NCBI RefSeq assembly: GCF_947581735.1
Contig: NZ_CANPVT010000053.1
Coordinates: forward strand, 124,001 to 188,000
DNA: 64,000 bases
Direction: 5' to 3'
From: Candidatus Palauibacter soopunensis
GTDB taxonomy: Bacteria; Gemmatimonadota; Gemmatimonadetes; Palauibacterales; Palauibacteraceae
Position numbers and translations under genes: made by a program. Positions 38,657 to 49,200 of the stretch are shown one piece after another (position 1 is the first letter of the stretch; each line of letters starts with the position of its first letter). Below the pieces are notes generated by a model. The model did no database searches and was not told the origin of the DNA. It saw only the letters and a list, made by a program, of their open reading frames with translations.

Positions 38657-39823
38657 ATGAAGCGAAGGGCGTTTCTTCGAACCGGACTCACGGGCGCCGG
38701 CGTCGCCGGCATCGCCGCCGCACCTCTTGCCGCACCTCTCGCGGGCGCGACGGCGGCGCGCGGCCTCGACACCATCTTCAACCCCCGCCGATTGGGACGT
38801 GACTACAACGGGCCCGTCCGGCTGAGTTCGAACGAGAACCCGCTCGGCATCGCTCCGTCGGCGCGGCAGGCGATCATCGACGGGCTCGACGAGGCGAACC
38901 GCTATCCCGGCGCGACCGGCGAACTCGTGCGCGAGGCCCTCGTGGCGCGCCTCGGCGTCAAGCCCGGCCAGCTCTTCTTCGGCTCCGGCTCGACCGAGAT
39001 CCTGCGCATCGCCTCGGCGGCCTGGGCGGCGCCCGGCGGCCGCCTCATCTACGCGGAGCCGACGTACGAGGACGTGCCCAGGTACTCGCAGCCGTTCGCC
39101 TACGATCACGTCACGGTGCCGCTCACGAGCGACTACGCGCACGACATCGACCGCATGCGGGAAGAGGTCGCGAAATCGTCCGCGCCGAGCGTGATCTACT
39201 TCTGCAACCCGAACAACCCCACCGGCACGCTCACCCCGACCCAGCCGATCATGGACTGGATCCGGGACGAGGGCGAGCAGCACCTCTTCCTCGTCGACGA
39301 AGCGTACTTCGAACTCGCGGACGATCCGGGCTACAAAACGTTCGTCCCCCTCATCGAGCGCCATCCGAACCTGATCGTCGCCCGCACCTTCTCGAAGGTG
39401 TACGCGATGGCCGGGATTCGCCTCGGCTACGGGATTGCGCACGAGGCCACCGTCCAGCGGGTGCTCCCGTTCGCGACACGGAATGCGCCCAACCACGTTG
39501 CGGGCGTCGCCGCCGTCGCCTCGCTCGCCGACGAGGAGTTCTTCGCGAAGAGCGTGAAGACGAACGACGAGGCGAAGGCGATGATGTACGACGCCCTCGG
39601 GCAGCTCGACATCGAGGTCCTGCCGAGCCACACGAACTTCATCATGCACCGGATCAAGGGCGAACTCGCGACCTACAACGAGCGCATGTTCGAGGCCGGG
39701 TTCAACGTGGGCCGCCCGTTCCCGCCCATGACGGACTGGAGCCGGCTCTCGATGGGCCTCCCGTCGGACATGGAGAAGCTCGCCGAGGTCATGACGGACT
39801 TCCGCAAGAAGGACTGGATCTGA
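38657..39823 (+). CDS. HisC-like PLP aminotransferase with Tat-type signal
   Basis: 388 residues. The first 30 form a Tat-like leader (MKRRAFLRTGLTGAGVAG, then an Ala-rich hydrophobic stretch), unusual for this family. The fold-type I core follows: RLSSNENPLG, CNPNNPTGT, LVDEAYFEL and the Schiff-base Lys247 in TFSKVYAMAGIRLGYG, with RLSMGLP near the C-terminus. The sequence resembles histidinol-phosphate aminotransferase, but export would argue against histidine synthesis. A GGGAGG Shine-Dalgarno precedes ATG 38657. Confidence 0.85.
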   Translation: MKRRAFLRTGLTGAGVAGIAAAPLAAPLAGATAARGLDTIFNPRRLGRDYNGPVRLSSNENPLGIAPSARQAIIDGLDEANRYPGATGELVREALVARLGVKPGQLFFGSGSTEILRIASAAWAAPGGRLIYAEPTYEDVPRYSQPFAYDHVTVPLTSDYAHDIDRMREEVAKSSAPSVIYFCNPNNPTGTLTPTQPIMDWIRDEGEQHLFLVDEAYFELADDPGYKTFVPLIERHPNLIVARTFSKVYAMAGIRLGYGIAHEATVQRVLPFATRNAPNHVAGVAAVASLADEEFFAKSVKTNDEAKAMMYDALGQLDIEVLPSHTNFIMHRIKGELATYNERMFEAGFNVGRPFPPMTDWSRLSMGLPSDMEKLAEVMTDFRKKDWI

Positions 39824-39829
39824 CGTACG

Positions 39830-39861
39830 GGGAGGGCGGCATCGCGCGATGCCGCCCTCCC
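39830..39861 (+). terminator. Strong GC-rich hairpin after the aminotransferase gene
   Basis: GGGAGGGCGGCATCG (39830-39844) and CGATGCCGCCCTCCC (39847-39861) form a 15-bp perfect stem 6 bases after the stop codon. No T-run follows, so termination may be Rho-assisted or the stem may protect the mRNA 3' end. Confidence 0.65.
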
Positions 39862-40036
39862 GCGCTCCTCACCGCTGTCCGCTTTACCCGACGCTCTCGC
39901 TCTCTGCTCTACTAGTTATTTAGTTGCCCGCGTCTCTTCCCCCGCCTAGGCTCCCTCGCAGGGCAGGGCAGCCGGTCCGCGCGCCGTACAACGGTCGGCA
40001 CACGTTCCCGTGTCAAAGCCTTCGATCCCTGGACAG

Positions 40037-40068
40037 TTGATAGACGGTTGACAGTCTTGCGATAGATT
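40037..40068 (+). promoter_or_regulatory. Possible promoter of the efflux operon
   Basis: TTGATA (40037-40042) and TTGACA (40048-40053) are -35 candidates; GATAGA/TAGATT (40061-40068) is a -10 candidate. The spacing is 18 bases for TTGATA-GATAGA. The 307-base gap before the efflux genes otherwise holds the hairpin at 39830, this region, and the palindrome at 40087-40098; no gene is visible. Confidence 0.35.
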
Positions 40069-40086
40069 GAGCTTGCAACGGCCACT

Positions 40087-40098
40087 CCGACCGGTCGG
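40087..40098. promoter_or_regulatory. 12-bp palindrome in the efflux-operon leader
   Basis: CCGACCGGTCGG is a perfect palindrome, 32 bases before the adaptor ATG and downstream of the candidate promoter. TetR-family operators are often short palindromes of this kind in front of efflux genes; no regulator gene is linked. Confidence 0.4.
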
Positions 40099-40130
40099 CT
40101 ACGCGAACCGAACACAGCGGTGCGAGGCTT

Positions 40131-41381
40131 ATGAAGGCACGTCATTGGGTCACGTTGATCGTCTTGCTCGTCGCGGGTGCGGCCGTCGTCGGCATCTTCA
40201 TGCGGCTGAACGAGGACGGGGAAGACGAGCCGCAGAGCTTCGGCGACGCCGCGGCCGATTCCGTGGCCGAAGCGGTGCGGGGCACGGCCTCGGCGGCTGC
40301 CTTCGCCACGGACATTTTCCTTCGCGTCGAAGGAGCGGTCATCCAGCGCGACACGTTCGTGCTCTGGGTCACGGCGAGCGGACGGGCCGCGTCTCTGCGC
40401 AGGGCGGCGCTCCATTCGGAAGTCGACGGGCCGGTGACCGCGGTGCCGGTACAGGAAGGCGTGCACGTGCAGGCGGGCCAGCTCCTGGCGCGGATCGACC
40501 CGGCTCTCTACGAACTCCGGGCGCAGCGGGCGGAGGCCGGCGTGGCGCGCGCGCAAGCCGAGTATCTCGACCGGGTACTCTTCGATGACGCGTTGCCGGA
40601 TTCGGTCCGGATGGCTCGTGCCGAACAGGCTCGCATCCGGGTGAGCCTGCCGGACTATGAGGCGCAACTCGCAGAAGCGCGCTACGAACTGGGAAAGACG
40701 CGGATCGTCGCCCCCTTCGCCGGCCTGGTGGCGAACCTCGGCGTCGCGCACGGCAGCCGCGTCAGGGCGGGCGATTCGATCGCGACCATCGTCGACCTTT
40801 CCGAGATTGATATCGACGCAGAGGTCCTCCATTCCGAGCTCCCGCTCGTCGAGGTAGGACGGGCGGCGACGGCGACGTTCCCCGCGCTTCGGGGAGAGAT
40901 CTTCGAGGGGCTCGTCGTGAGCGTGAACCCTCTGGTCGATCCCGAGACGCAGACGGCGCGGGTCACAGTGCGCCTGTCGAATCCCGAAGCTCGAATCGTC
41001 CCGGGCATGCCGGGGAACGTGCGGATCGCCGGCCGTCAGCTTGCGGACCGGACGTTCGTGCCGAAGGAAGCCGTCGTGGAGCGGAGCCGGCGCCAGGTGG
41101 TGTTCGTCTTCGAACCGGGGGCTCCGGGTTCGGAGACGGGGCGCGCACAGTGGGAGTACGTGACGCTCGGTCTCGAAAACGACACCCAGGTCGAGATCAT
41201 CCCCAACCCGGACGGCGACGACACCTTCGTGCCCGCGGGCGGCGAAGTCGTGCTCGTCGACGGTCACGCCACGCTCACGCACGACGCCCAGGTGCGGATC
41301 GAGAACCACAGCGACCTTGCGACCCCGACGGAATCCGCCCCCGGCGACACACCGAGCGGCTCCGCGGACGGTTCGCGGTGA
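40131..41381 (+). CDS. RND efflux periplasmic adaptor (HlyD/MFP family)
   Basis: 416 residues. An N-terminal membrane anchor (VTLIVLLVAGAAVVGIF) is followed by a lipoyl domain (VPVQEGVHVQAGQLLARID), a helical hairpin, the second lipoyl half (GKTRIVAPFAGLVANLGV) and a beta-barrel/membrane-proximal domain with GMPGNVRI. This adaptor bridges the RND permease and TolC channel. The C-terminal tail is Asp/Ser/Thr-rich and probably disordered. The stop overlaps the TolC start (GTGA). Confidence 0.92.
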   Translation: MKARHWVTLIVLLVAGAAVVGIFMRLNEDGEDEPQSFGDAAADSVAEAVRGTASAAAFATDIFLRVEGAVIQRDTFVLWVTASGRAASLRRAALHSEVDGPVTAVPVQEGVHVQAGQLLARIDPALYELRAQRAEAGVARAQAEYLDRVLFDDALPDSVRMARAEQARIRVSLPDYEAQLAEARYELGKTRIVAPFAGLVANLGVAHGSRVRAGDSIATIVDLSEIDIDAEVLHSELPLVEVGRAATATFPALRGEIFEGLVVSVNPLVDPETQTARVTVRLSNPEARIVPGMPGNVRIAGRQLADRTFVPKEAVVERSRRQVVFVFEPGAPGSETGRAQWEYVTLGLENDTQVEIIPNPDGDDTFVPAGGEVVLVDGHATLTHDAQVRIENHSDLATPTESAPGDTPSGSADGSR

Positions 41382-42775
41382 GGCGCGGAGCCGGAGGGCA
41401 GCGGCCCCGGCTCTGCAAGGCCGGAGCGCTCGCCGCCGTGCTGGCGGCTGGGGGCTTCGCGGCGCCGGTCCCCTCGGTCGCGCAGAGGTCGGCGCTCCCG
41501 GACACGATCGACATCACCAGGGCGATCCGGATCGCCCTCACCGAGAGCCCGGTCCTGCGGATATCCCGGACGCAGGCGGATCAGGCGGGCGCCGACCGAT
41601 TGGCCGCCTGGGGAGCGTTTCTCCCCACGGCCGGCGTGAACGCCGACCTCGGCAGGTCGAGTTTTTCGCGGACGACGTTCGTCGGCGAGGAGGGCCTGTC
41701 GGAGACGCTTCCGGAGGTCCTCACGTCTTCGAGCCAGAACGCGACTCAGATGCTGGGCCTGAACTGGATCGTCCTGGATCGCGGACGGCGTTTCTCCGAG
41801 ATGTCGCGGTCCACGGCAAGTCTTCGCGCTGCGCAGCGACGCTACGACGACCGGCAGCGCGAGGTGGTGCTTACGGTGCGCCGCGATTTCCTCGAGGCCC
41901 TGAGGCGGCAGGAACTGCTGGAGCTCACGAGAACTCAGATCGCGGACCGGGAACTCGAACTCGAGATCGCCAGCCGGCGGTACGAGATCGCGGCGGTGGA
42001 ACGAACGGATCTGCTCGCCGCGGAGGGGAACCTGTTGAACGCGCGGATCGCCCTCGCCGCCGAAGAAAATCAGTTGCGGGCGGGGCTGCGCCAGCTCGTG
42101 GTATCGATGGGCCTGCCGCCCGACACGGGCGACGGCCTCGTGCTCACGGGCGATGACGGCATGCCCGAGGGCATCCCGGATATCGACTTCATCGTTCAGA
42201 CGGCCGTGACATCCGACCCCGAGCTTGCGGCGCTCGACGCGGAGCGCGCGGCCGCCGCCGCGTCGTTGTGGAGCGCGCGCACCCGCTACCTGCCGCAAAT
42301 CAGCGTGAATCTGGGATGGCGCCGCAGCGAGAACTTTGGCCCCGAGGACTCGTTCTGGCAGTTCGACCCGGGCGACACTCTTCACGGGTTCAGTATCACG
42401 GCATCCTGGAGCCTCTTCGATGGCTTCCAGCGTGAACGGGAGAACGCCCAGGCGTCTGCCGCCAGGCGGCAGGCCGAGGAGGATCTGCGGCGCCGGCGGC
42501 TGGAGATCGAGCGCGATGTGCGACGGTACGGCGACGACATCTCACAGTTGGCTCAGACGCTGGGTCTGCTCGAGCGCGTGTACGCGATCTCGCGCGAGCG
42601 TCTCGAGATGCAGCAGGAGCGTTACCGGCTCGGGACCGTGAGCTTCACGGAGCTCCAGCAGGCGATCGACGCGGTGCAGCGGGCCGAGACCGATCTGATC
42701 CAGCGGCAGTACGACTACCGGATCACGTGGTCCAGCCTTGCGGAATACATCGAGGGTGGGCCCGGCAGCCCATGA
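41378..42775 (+). CDS. TolC-family outer-membrane efflux channel
   Basis: 465 residues. A signal peptide (LAAVLAAGGFAAPVPSVAQ) precedes two TolC repeats made of long amphipathic helices, e.g. AIRIALTESPVLRISRTQAD and the later YAISRERLEMQQERYRLG. GTG 41378 overlaps the adaptor stop. The fold forms the trimeric outer-membrane duct of the pump. Confidence 0.9.
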   Translation: MRRGAGGQRPRLCKAGALAAVLAAGGFAAPVPSVAQRSALPDTIDITRAIRIALTESPVLRISRTQADQAGADRLAAWGAFLPTAGVNADLGRSSFSRTTFVGEEGLSETLPEVLTSSSQNATQMLGLNWIVLDRGRRFSEMSRSTASLRAAQRRYDDRQREVVLTVRRDFLEALRRQELLELTRTQIADRELELEIASRRYEIAAVERTDLLAAEGNLLNARIALAAEENQLRAGLRQLVVSMGLPPDTGDGLVLTGDDGMPEGIPDIDFIVQTAVTSDPELAALDAERAAAAASLWSARTRYLPQISVNLGWRRSENFGPEDSFWQFDPGDTLHGFSITASWSLFDGFQRERENAQASAARRQAEEDLRRRRLEIERDVRRYGDDISQLAQTLGLLERVYAISRERLEMQQERYRLGTVSFTELQQAIDAVQRAETDLIQRQYDYRITWSSLAEYIEGGPGSP

Positions 42776-42806
42776 CGAACCCCCGCCGCATTCAGGTCGG
42801 TTGACC

Positions 42807-45800
42807 GTGGCGCTCCCCGATCTCTCGCTTCGGCGGCCCGTAGCGACGGCGATGCTCTACGTGGGCATCGGCGTGCTGGGCGTGGTGTCCTTCCTCCGTC
42901 TGCCGATCGATCTTCTGCCGGACGTCGCCTTCCCGACGCTCTCCGTGTGGACGACGTATTCGGACGCGGGGCCCGCGGAGGTCGAGCGCTTCATCACGGA
43001 ACCCATCGAGCAGCGGCTGTACTCGATCCCCGGGGCGCGAAGCATCTCCTCGCGCTCGCGGGAGGGGCAATCGCTCGTGCAGCTCCAGTTCGCGTGGGGC
43101 ACGGACATGGAGTTCGCGACCCTTCACACGCGGGAGAAACTGGACAACCTGTCCGACCTCCTCCCCGATGGCTCGGAGCGGCCTACGATCCTGAGATCGG
43201 ATCCGACCAGCGATCCGATCATGACCCTTGCGGTGAGCGGGGCGGATCTGCGGAACCTGCGCGATCTCTCCGAGGTCGTCTTCAAGCGCCGACTGGAGCA
43301 GCTGGACGGCGTTTCGCTGGCGGGGCTCACGGGCGGACCCGAGCGGGAGCTGCGGGTCATCGTGGACCCGGAATACCTGGATGTGCACGCGGTCTCTCTC
43401 AGCGAGATCTCGAATGCGCTCGACCAGGCGAACTACAACGCGCCCGGCGGCACGATCCAGCGGGGCCGGTTCGAGTACAGCCTGCGCACGCTGGGCCAGT
43501 TCCGCGAGGTCGATGAGCTGCTCGAGGTCGTCATCGCGCGGCCGCAGGGTGTCGCGGCCCGTCCCGTCCGGCTGGCCGATGTCGCGACGGTGGTCGACAC
43601 GATCGCGGACCTCGAGACCATCGCGCGCTTCAACGGGGAGCCCGCGATCGGGCTGCAGGTGTTCAAGGAAGCGGGGACGAACACGGTCCGCGTGGCGGAC
43701 GGCGTGCGCGAGACGCTGGATCAACTGCGGGAGGAATTCCCGGGAATATCGATCGAGATCGCCTCCAGCCAGGCGGCGTTCATACGGGACGCGATCTCGA
43801 ACGTGGTCTCCGCCCTGCTGCTGGGCGGGGCGCTGGCTTTCCTCGTCCTCTTTCTCTTCCTGCGCGATCCGAGGTATCCGCTCGCGATCGGGCTCGCCAT
43901 CCCGATCTCGGTCATGGCCGCCTTCGCGCTCTGCTACGCATTCGACGTCAGCCTCAACATCATGTCCCTCGGCGGTCTCGCGCTCGGGGTCGGACTGCTC
44001 GTCGACAACTCCATCGTGGTGCTCGAGAACATCTTCCGGCACCGTGAGGAATCAGGCGGGAGCGGGCGGGAGTCGGCCGGGCGGGGCGCCCGGGAAGTGG
44101 CCGCGGCGATCACGGCGTCCACGCTCACCACGATCGCCGTGTTCGGTCCGGTGCTGTATGTCGAGGGCGTGGCGGGCGCGCTCTTCGGCGACCTTTCGCT
44201 TGCAGTGACGTTTTCGCTCCTCGCCTCGCTGCTCGTGGCGCTCACGCTGCTCCCGGTGCTCGCCGCGCAGGTGGCCCACGGGAAGCGCGGAGCGGAAGCC
44301 GCGGGCTCTGCCGGCGAAGTGCCGCTATCGGGGCGGCTCGAAGCGCCGGAAGCCGAGCGGCCGGGACGCGTGCGACGGTTCGCCCGCGCCGTGCGTCGGG
44401 GTGCCGTCGGGGGCGTGCGAGGGGTCGGGGGCGGGATCGTCTACGTGGGGCGCTCGGTCCGGCTCACCGGCGTCGATGTCGCGACCGGCGGCGGCAGGAT
44501 CCTGGGCCGGCTCCTCGGTCCCTTCCTGCGGGCCTTCGAGCGCGGGTTCCTCCGTTTCGCGGGCCGGTACGAGCGGACGCTCGAATGGGCACTGGGGCAT
44601 CGCCTGGAAGTCCTCTCGATCGCGGTCGTCGCGCTGGCCGGCGCGGTCATGCTCGCCGGATCCCTCCCGCGGGGACTCATGCCGCGCGTCGACGAGCGGC
44701 AGTTCTGGGTCGAACTCAACCTCCCGCAGGGGACGCCGATCAGGACGACGGACGAGGCGGCCCGGGACGTGGAGCGGCTCCTGCTCGGCATGGCGGACGT
44801 CTCCGGCGTCTTCACCCGGGTGGGCCGCAGCCGGGGCAGTGAACTCGCCGCGCGCGACCTGACCGGACTCAACAACGCGGCGCTCGATGTCCAGCTCGCC
44901 GGGTCGTCGCGGCCGACGCGCGACGCGATCGCGGAGCTGCGCGAGCGGCTCGCGGGGAGCGGCCTGGATCCGGCCTTCGTGACGATCGAGACCGGACGGG
45001 CAACCTCGCTCGGCAGGGCGCTGGCGATCGGGGAGGCGGACCTCGCGGTGAAGGTGCAGAGCGGGGAACTGGATGAACTCGTGCCGGTCGCCGAGGCGAT
45101 CGAGACCCGGCTCGAGGGCGTCTCGACGCTGGCCGATGTCCGGCTGGACTTCCTTCGCACGCAGCCGGAACTCGTCATCGAAGTCAATCGGGAGGTGGCG
45201 GCCCGCCACCAGATCACGGTGACTTCGGTCGCGACGGCGATCGAGGACTACCTCCGGGGGTCGGAGACGAACAACGCGTACTCGGTATTCGCCGACAAGG
45301 TCGACATCCGCGTCACGATCCCGGAGACGGCCCGGCGGGAACTCGACAGGGTGCTTGCGCTTCGGCTGCAGGGCGTGCCGATCGGGGAACTCGTGACGGT
45401 TCGGCAGGGGTTCGGCCCGGTCGAAATCCGGCGGGAGGATCAGAACCGCACGATCCAGGTGCTCGCGGACGTGGCCGAGGGCGGGCTCCGGACATCGGTC
45501 CGGGAGGTGGAGGCCGCGATCGCGGACATCCCGCGGCCGGCCCTCACGACCGTGCGCGTCGGCGGCGAGAACGAGGAGATGCAGGACAGCTTTCGCTCGC
45601 TAACCTTCGCCTTCGCGCTCGCGCTGGCCCTCGTCTTCCTCATCATGGCCGCCCAGTTCGAGTCGCTCGTGCAGCCGCTCGTCGTCCTTACCGCGGTGCC
45701 GCTGGCGGCGATCGGGGCGGTCACCGCGCTCTGGATCGCCGGGGACGGCCTCAACGCGATGAGCGGCATCGGGCTCGTGATCCTCATCGGCATCGTCGTC

Positions 45801-46217
45801 AACGACGCCATCGTGAAGGTCGACTTCATCAACCAGCGGAGGCGGGCAGGGCTGCCGAAGCGGGCGGCGATCCTTGAAGCGGGCCGGCTGAGGCTCCGTC
45901 CGATCGTGATGACGACGATTACGACCGTGGTCGGGCTGCTCCCGCTCGCCGCAGGGCTGGGGGCCGGGGCGGACCTCCGCGCCCCCCTGGCCGTCGCGGT
46001 GATCGGTGGTCTCATCTCCGCGACCTTCCTCACGCTGATCGTCGTGCCGGTCGTATATTCGGTCCTGGTCGAGCCATCCGTGTCCGTGGGGCCCGACCCG
46101 GGCCCGCAGCCCGAGCGCCGCGATCCGGCCGCGCTCCAGCCGACGCCGGGATACGGCCTCGGCGGCCGCTCCGGGCCGGCGGCTCCGGGCATGGCGCGGG
46201 GGAGCGTGGAACCATGA
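42807..46217 (+). CDS. RND efflux permease 1 (AcrB/HAE family)
   Basis: 1136 residues with the N-terminal LRRPVATAMLYVGIGVLGV, two periplasmic porter halves and about 12 membrane helices. TM4 reads GVGLLVDNSIVVLEN, so one of the two AcrB TM4 aspartates is Asn here. TM10 reads GIVVNDAIVKVDF, with Asn where AcrB has the relay lysine. A linker of about 95 residues (about 491-586), rich in Arg, Gly and Ala, joins the halves between TM6 and TM7. Start chosen at GTG 42807 (TTG 42801 possible). The stop overlaps the next permease (ATGA). Confidence 0.93.
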   Translation: MALPDLSLRRPVATAMLYVGIGVLGVVSFLRLPIDLLPDVAFPTLSVWTTYSDAGPAEVERFITEPIEQRLYSIPGARSISSRSREGQSLVQLQFAWGTDMEFATLHTREKLDNLSDLLPDGSERPTILRSDPTSDPIMTLAVSGADLRNLRDLSEVVFKRRLEQLDGVSLAGLTGGPERELRVIVDPEYLDVHAVSLSEISNALDQANYNAPGGTIQRGRFEYSLRTLGQFREVDELLEVVIARPQGVAARPVRLADVATVVDTIADLETIARFNGEPAIGLQVFKEAGTNTVRVADGVRETLDQLREEFPGISIEIASSQAAFIRDAISNVVSALLLGGALAFLVLFLFLRDPRYPLAIGLAIPISVMAAFALCYAFDVSLNIMSLGGLALGVGLLVDNSIVVLENIFRHREESGGSGRESAGRGAREVAAAITASTLTTIAVFGPVLYVEGVAGALFGDLSLAVTFSLLASLLVALTLLPVLAAQVAHGKRGAEAAGSAGEVPLSGRLEAPEAERPGRVRRFARAVRRGAVGGVRGVGGGIVYVGRSVRLTGVDVATGGGRILGRLLGPFLRAFERGFLRFAGRYERTLEWALGHRLEVLSIAVVALAGAVMLAGSLPRGLMPRVDERQFWVELNLPQGTPIRTTDEAARDVERLLLGMADVSGVFTRVGRSRGSELAARDLTGLNNAALDVQLAGSSRPTRDAIAELRERLAGSGLDPAFVTIETGRATSLGRALAIGEADLAVKVQSGELDELVPVAEAIETRLEGVSTLADVRLDFLRTQPELVIEVNREVAARHQITVTSVATAIEDYLRGSETNNAYSVFADKVDIRVTIPETARRELDRVLALRLQGVPIGELVTVRQGFGPVEIRREDQNRTIQVLADVAEGGLRTSVREVEAAIADIPRPALTTVRVGGENEEMQDSFRSLTFAFALALALVFLIMAAQFESLVQPLVVLTAVPLAAIGAVTALWIAGDGLNAMSGIGLVILIGIVVNDAIVKVDFINQRRRAGLPKRAAILEAGRLRLRPIVMTTITTVVGLLPLAAGLGAGADLRAPLAVAVIGGLISATFLTLIVVPVVYSVLVEPSVSVGPDPGPQPERRDPAALQPTPGYGLGGRSGPAAPGMARGSVEP

Positions 46218-49200
46218 TCGATCTGGCCATCCGCCGGCCGGTGGCGACCGCCGCCATCTACATCGCGCTCTTCGCGCTCGGCGTGACGAGCTTCCGGCTC
46301 ATTCCGGTCGAGGATCTGCCCGAGGTCGAGTTTCCCCGTCTCACGGTCTCAGCCACCTGGAACGGCGCCTCGCCCGAGGCGCTGGAAGCGTTCGTGACCG
46401 CGCCGCTCGAAACCGTCATCCAGCAGGTCGGCGGGGTGGAGAGGGTCGTCTCGGAATCCTCCGCCGATCCACGCGGGACGGGGTCCAGCGCCCGCATCGA
46501 AGTCGAATTCGAGCGCGATACGCGCATGGAGTTCGCCCGCCTCGAGCTCGGCGAACGGATCAACTCGATCCGGGACGAGTTGCCCGAGGGCGTGGTGCCC
46601 CTCCTCTCCGAGTACGTCCCGCAGGAATTCGCCGAGGAAGAGGAGCGGCTGCTCAGCTTCTCCCTCACCGGCCCCTACACGTTCGCGCGCCTGGGAGAGA
46701 TCGCCGAGGAGGAGATCGCGCCCTTCGTGCGGGGGCTGCCGGGCGTGTCCGCGGTGGACGTGCGGGGGGCCGAGCGCCGCGAAATCGCGGTCGAGCTCGA
46801 CCGGGGCCGGCTGGAGGCGCTCGGGCTGCGGCCGGAGGAGGTCAGCCGGCGGATCGCCGAACTCTCCGAGCCGAACGCTCCGGGATCGGTCGAACTCGAT
46901 GGGCGGCAGTTTGCCATCGCCGTTCGCACCCGGGCGCTCGAGGTGTCCGACATCGCGGACATGATCGTTCTCACGCGGCCGGATGGACCCGTCCGCGTGG
47001 GCGATCTGGGGCAGGTGCGCGACCAGACGGAAGACCCGCTGTTCTTCTGGCGCATCAACTCGCAGCCCACGATCTCGATCAGCGTGTACCGCCAGTCGGG
47101 CACGAACGTGATCCAGATCGCGGACGACGTGAAGGCAGCGATGACCGAGCTGGGCTCCACGCTTCCGGCGGGGGTGGGCCTCGAGTTGCTGCAGGATCAG
47201 AGCGAGAACATCCGCGAGCAGCTCACGGAACTTCGGCTCCGCGCCATCGCCGCCGCCATCGTGATCTTCATCGTGCTCACGCTCTTCCTGCGGTCGCTCG
47301 GCGCCGTCCTCGTCGTGTTCGCCACGATCGGGTTCAGCGTCCTGACGGCGGTGAATTTCCTTTACATCGGCGGGTTCTCGCTCAACCTGCTCACGCTGTG
47401 GGGACTCGCGTGGGGGTTCGGCCTTGTCGTGGACAACGGCATCGTCGTGCTCGAAAACGTGGAGCGTCATCGCCGGGCGGGGGCGGACCCATCCGATGCC
47501 GCGAGCCGCGGGGCGCGCCAGGTCGTCCTGCCGGTCCTCGCCGCGACGCTGACGACCGCGATCGTGCTCGTCCCCTTCCTCTTCCTGCAGGGGGAGCTGC
47601 GGGTCTACTACCTGCCGCTCACGTTCGCCGTGGGCTTCTCGATCATCGCGAGCCTCTTCGTGGCGTTCACCTTCGTTCCGGCCCTCGCGTCCCGCGTCGC
47701 CCGCATGCGGGATTCCGCCGGGGCGGTGGTCGATCCGGGCCTGACGACGGGGGACGCCGCAAATGCGCCGATCCGGCCGTCCGAACCGTTCTACATCATG
47801 GGATACCGGTCGCTCCTCGGGTTCGCGCTCCGGCACCCCGTCCTCGTCGCGCTCGTCTGCCTCGGGAGCCTCGCCGGGAGCTGGTATCTGTTCGACGAAC
47901 ATGTGAGCACGGGGAGGTATTGGAGCGGATTCGGCGGAAGCGACAGCTATATTACGATCACGATCAGCTTCCCGCGCGGCGCGGGGCTGGAGCGCACGGA
48001 CGAACTCGCGCGTTCCTTCGAGGCGAAGCTCGCCACCATCGATGAAGTGGAACGCTTCGAGGCGCAGGTTCGGCCCAACTACGCCTTCATGCGCGCGCAA
48101 TTCCCCGACGAACTCGAGCACACATCCATCCCGGTGGCCATCAAGGACCAGATGACGGCCTACAGCTACGGGTTCTCGGGCGTCGACGTCTTCGTGCGGG
48201 GGTTCGGTCCGAGCTTCTACGGCGGCGGCTCGAGCCCGCCCAACTACAGTCTCCAGGTGCTCGGGTACAACTACCTGACGGTGCAGGAGATCGCCGAGGA
48301 GATCGCTTCGCGTCTGACGCGATTCTCCCGGATCAACGATGTGGACCCGAACGCGAACAGCAACTGGTATCAGCGCGACAGGGAATTCGAGTACTACGTG
48401 GAGCCGGACCGGGAGGCGCTCGCGGCCTACAATCTCCCTGTTTCGCAGTTGCTCAACTACGTGTCCAGCAACATTCAGGGTCGGCCGTTCGGGAGCCGGA
48501 TCCGGGTGGGCGGCGAGGAGGTCCGGTACGCCGTCAAGGTGGACGGGTACCGCGAGTTCGATTTCCACGATCTGAGCGATCTCCGCGTGCCGATCTCTTC
48601 CCGCGAGGAACTCCGGCTCGCCAACGTCGCTGAGGTGGGGCGGCGGCAGGTTCTGGCCAGCATCCGACGCGAAGACCAGCAGTACGAGCGGACCGTGGCC
48701 TGGCAGTTCCGGGGGCCGGTGAGGTTCGGCGACCTCGTCCGCGACGCGGTGGTGGACGCGATGGAACTCCCGCCGGGATACAGGATCGAGAAGTCGCGTT
48801 ACGGGGGCTGGACGACGGAGGAGACGACGCAAATGTGGGTCGTGCTCGCCTTCTCCATCCTCCTCATCTACATGGTGACGGCCGGTCTGTTCGAGTCGCT
48901 CCTGGCGCCGTTCGTCGTGCTCTTCTCGCTGCCCTTCGCCCTCATCGGCGTCTTCCTCATCTTCTTCTACACCGACGCGACCTTCACCCGCACCGCGTTC
49001 ATCGGCACGATCATGATGGGCGGCATCGTCGTGAACAACGCCATCCTTGTGGTCTACCACATCGGCGAAGTGCGCAAACGCATGCCGACGGCGGCGGCGA
49101 TCGTGCAGGGGACACTGGAGCGCGTGCGCCCCATCCTCATGACGACGCTCACGACGGTGTTCGGACTCCTGCCTCTCGTCCTCTTCGCCCCCTCTCAGGA

